Below, in pieces: positions 36,615-38,087 of a stretch of DNA of 38,087 nt. Each line of letters starts with the position of its first letter. Positions within the stretch are counted from its first letter, which is position 1. The stretch spans positions 1 through 38,087 of the forward strand of contig JAJYDO010000021.1 of the NCBI GenBank assembly GCA_021777355.1. Reading direction: 5' to 3'. This DNA comes from Actinomycetes bacterium. Its GTDB lineage: Bacteria; Actinomycetota; Acidimicrobiia; Acidimicrobiales; JABEUL01. The notes beneath the pieces were generated by a model that ran no database searches, was not told the DNA's origin, and saw only the letters and a list, made by a program, of their open reading frames with translations. The position numbers and the translations under genes were made by a program.

Positions 36615-38087
36615 TACGCATTCATTCCGGAGGTTCCAGTGACGTAGGGAGAGTGCGCCCGGTAAACCAAGACCGGCTACTTAATTCTCCTCCATTATTT
36701 GCCGTAGCCGACGGCATGGGCGGCCATGTCGGAGGAGAGATTGCCGCAAGTTCAGCTATTGAAGAACTGATTGCCGCGTTTGAGAAAAATGAAACAGGGG
36801 AGGGGCTTGCCTCTGCTGTGAGGATTGCAAACCTGGCAGTTTGGAATCAAGGAATGGATGAAATAGGGCTTCGCGGAATGGGGACTACCTTGACTGCCGC
36901 AGCGCTATTGGAAAATGAGGATGGCCATCTGGTTCTATCTATTGCCCACGTTGGAGATTCAAGGGCTTACCTATTGAGAAAAGGAAACCTATCCCAATTG
37001 ACCAAGGACCATACTTTGGTCGAAGAGCTGGTTAGGAGAGGTCAAATTACCCCAACACAAGCGCTTACTGACAGAAGGCGCCATACTTTAACCAGGGCCC
37101 TCGGGATTGAGCCTCACGTCACCGTTGATTCGATTGCAGAAGCTGTAGAAAGCGGAGACCGAATTTTAATTTGTTCAGATGGACTATCAAATGAAGTGAG
37201 TGATAGAGAAATAACAACCCTTTTGGAAAGAGATGGTCCTGCTCAAGAAATAGCTGAGGATTTAATTCGCCTAGCGCGTGCCCATGGCGGTCGAGACAAT
37301 ATTACAGCAGTTGTAATCCAAGTCGGCAAGCTGAAATCTAAGTCATCTTCGGGTACAGTTTCTCGAAGAACCAAAGGAAAATCCCAGCAGCTGGAAGCCG
37401 AAATTGCTGGCTTGGCACCTAATGACTCAACAATCCATGACGATTCCGACAAGGTTGGTTCAAATTCATTTTCAGTCGATATCGCAGATGGAGCCGATGA
37501 AGACGAAGAGATCACAACTGTAACAACAGAGTTTATTCCGGCGGTGACAGAAATATCTGATGTAAAGCCTCCCGAAGTGCCGCGAAAGCAAGAAGTTCAC
37601 GCAGTCAATGGACATTTAGGCGATCATTCTCCGGAGATCAAACGACACGTTAGTACCAGGAGGAAGGGCGACTTAATATTTGACATAGAGCCCGAAAGCA
37701 GGATTGAGCGTAGGCGCCGACAAAAAGCTCCTCCAATTTTAACTTTTCGTGTTTTTGCATTTTTAGTAGTGCTCGGAATTGCAGCTATTTCAACGGCACT
37801 TACTGTCCAATGGTTCGTTAGAAATTCATACTACATTGGTATTTCGGGCCAGCAAGTTGTAATCTTCCACGGACGTCCCGGCGGGATTGCATGGTTTGCT
37901 CCGTCAATAGTTCAAAAAACTCAGCTATCTACCAATGATATTTTGCCGTCACAACTTACCGCGTTGCAACAAGGGGTCATGGAGCCTTCAATTGCAGATG
38001 CCAATAAAGTTATTTCAGATCTTAAGAAACAACAGGGTGAGGTTGGTCTAGGAGGAGCGACAACCACTACATCAATCGCAACAAATA
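36611..38087 (+). CDS. pstP: PP2C-type Ser/Thr phosphatase, 3' end outside window
   Basis: 492 residues are visible; the frame is open to the last base, so the gene continues. The PP2C domain (1-240) has RVRPVNQDR with Asp21, VADGMGGHVGGE (Asp34), GDSRAYLLRKG, LICSDGLSNEVSD and GGRDNITAVV, which hold the metal ions. An acidic, disordered linker is followed by a membrane helix (about residues 380-402, FRVFAFLVVLGIAAISTAL) and an outer part of at least 85 residues. This matches mycobacterial PstP, which dephosphorylates PknA/PknB targets. The start overlaps the fhaB stop; no ribosome site beyond coupling. Confidence 0.97.
   Translation, partial: MIRIHSGGSSDVGRVRPVNQDRLLNSPPLFAVADGMGGHVGGEIAASSAIEELIAAFEKNETGEGLASAVRIANLAVWNQGMDEIGLRGMGTTLTAAALLENEDGHLVLSIAHVGDSRAYLLRKGNLSQLTKDHTLVEELVRRGQITPTQALTDRRRHTLTRALGIEPHVTVDSIAEAVESGDRILICSDGLSNEVSDREITTLLERDGPAQEIAEDLIRLARAHGGRDNITAVVIQVGKLKSKSSSGTVSRRTKGKSQQLEAEIAGLAPNDSTIHDDSDKVGSNSFSVDIADGADEDEEITTVTTEFIPAVTEISDVKPPEVPRKQEVHAVNGHLGDHSPEIKRHVSTRRKGDLIFDIEPESRIERRRRQKAPPILTFRVFAFLVVLGIAAISTALTVQWFVRNSYYIGISGQQVVIFHGRPGGIAWFAPSIVQKTQLSTNDILPSQLTALQQGVMEPSIADANKVISDLKKQQGEVGLGGATTTTSIATN

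Overview
The window looks like chromosomal DNA of an actinobacterium with moderate-to-low GC; an Acidimicrobiia-type lineage is my best guess. The case rests on combined markers: a FhaA-FhaB-PstP cluster, a long actinobacterial-type ATP synthase delta subunit, a polyphosphate-glucokinase-like ROK kinase, a saccharopine-dehydrogenase-like reductase, a SpoIIM/RDD/MoxR/DUF58 neighbourhood, and promoters whose start site falls on the start codon (leaderless mRNAs). GC content was not computed, and no database search was possible.

Layout. 1-6821: ATP synthase operon atpB(partial)-E-F-H-A-G-D-C. 6885-8617: a TetR regulator on a leaderless promoter plus a ferritin-like diiron oxygenase. 8672-9736 (-): lipoprotein with a phosphodiester-glycosidase domain. 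10079-10170: tRNA-Ser(GCT). 10533-11465: HSL-type esterase. 11594-12883 (-): multi-pass membrane protein with an unrecognised His-rich extracellular domain. 13324-18678: sigma factor, a membrane protein ending in an 11-residue repeat, and three prepilin-like genes that overlap one another. 18789-26862: RDD, SpoIIM, YhhN, DUF58, MoxR, DUF4350, DUF4129, an uncharacterised small ORF and a GPDP-type membrane protein; five to six of these form one minus-strand operon. 27133-27206: tRNA-Arg(ACG). 27439-28200: YbjQ-family protein and a small membrane protein. 28289-31384: PpgK-like kinase, sortase, and a saccharopine-dehydrogenase-like reductase. 31489-33742: MarR regulator with a DHA2-type MFS exporter. 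33743-35337: gene-poor stretch holding a VapBC-type toxin-antitoxin locus with a wrecked toxin. 35338-35421 (-): tRNA-Leu(CAG). 35498 to the end: fhaA, fhaB and pstP (partial), the start of the cell-wall/Ser-Thr kinase signalling cluster.

How the genes relate. The energy operon and the fha/pstP cluster are housekeeping loci. Between them lie envelope-related modules: the prepilin cluster behind its own sigma factor, the MoxR module, the sortase and the glycosidase lipoprotein. Three regulator-effector pairs are also present: TetR with the diiron oxygenase, MarR with the MFS exporter, and sigma factor with the repeat-tailed membrane protein. The least explained parts are the sigma/repeat/prepilin cluster, the membrane protein with the HIH domain, the 91-codon ORF inside the MoxR operon, and the pair of divergent genes whose start codons touch.
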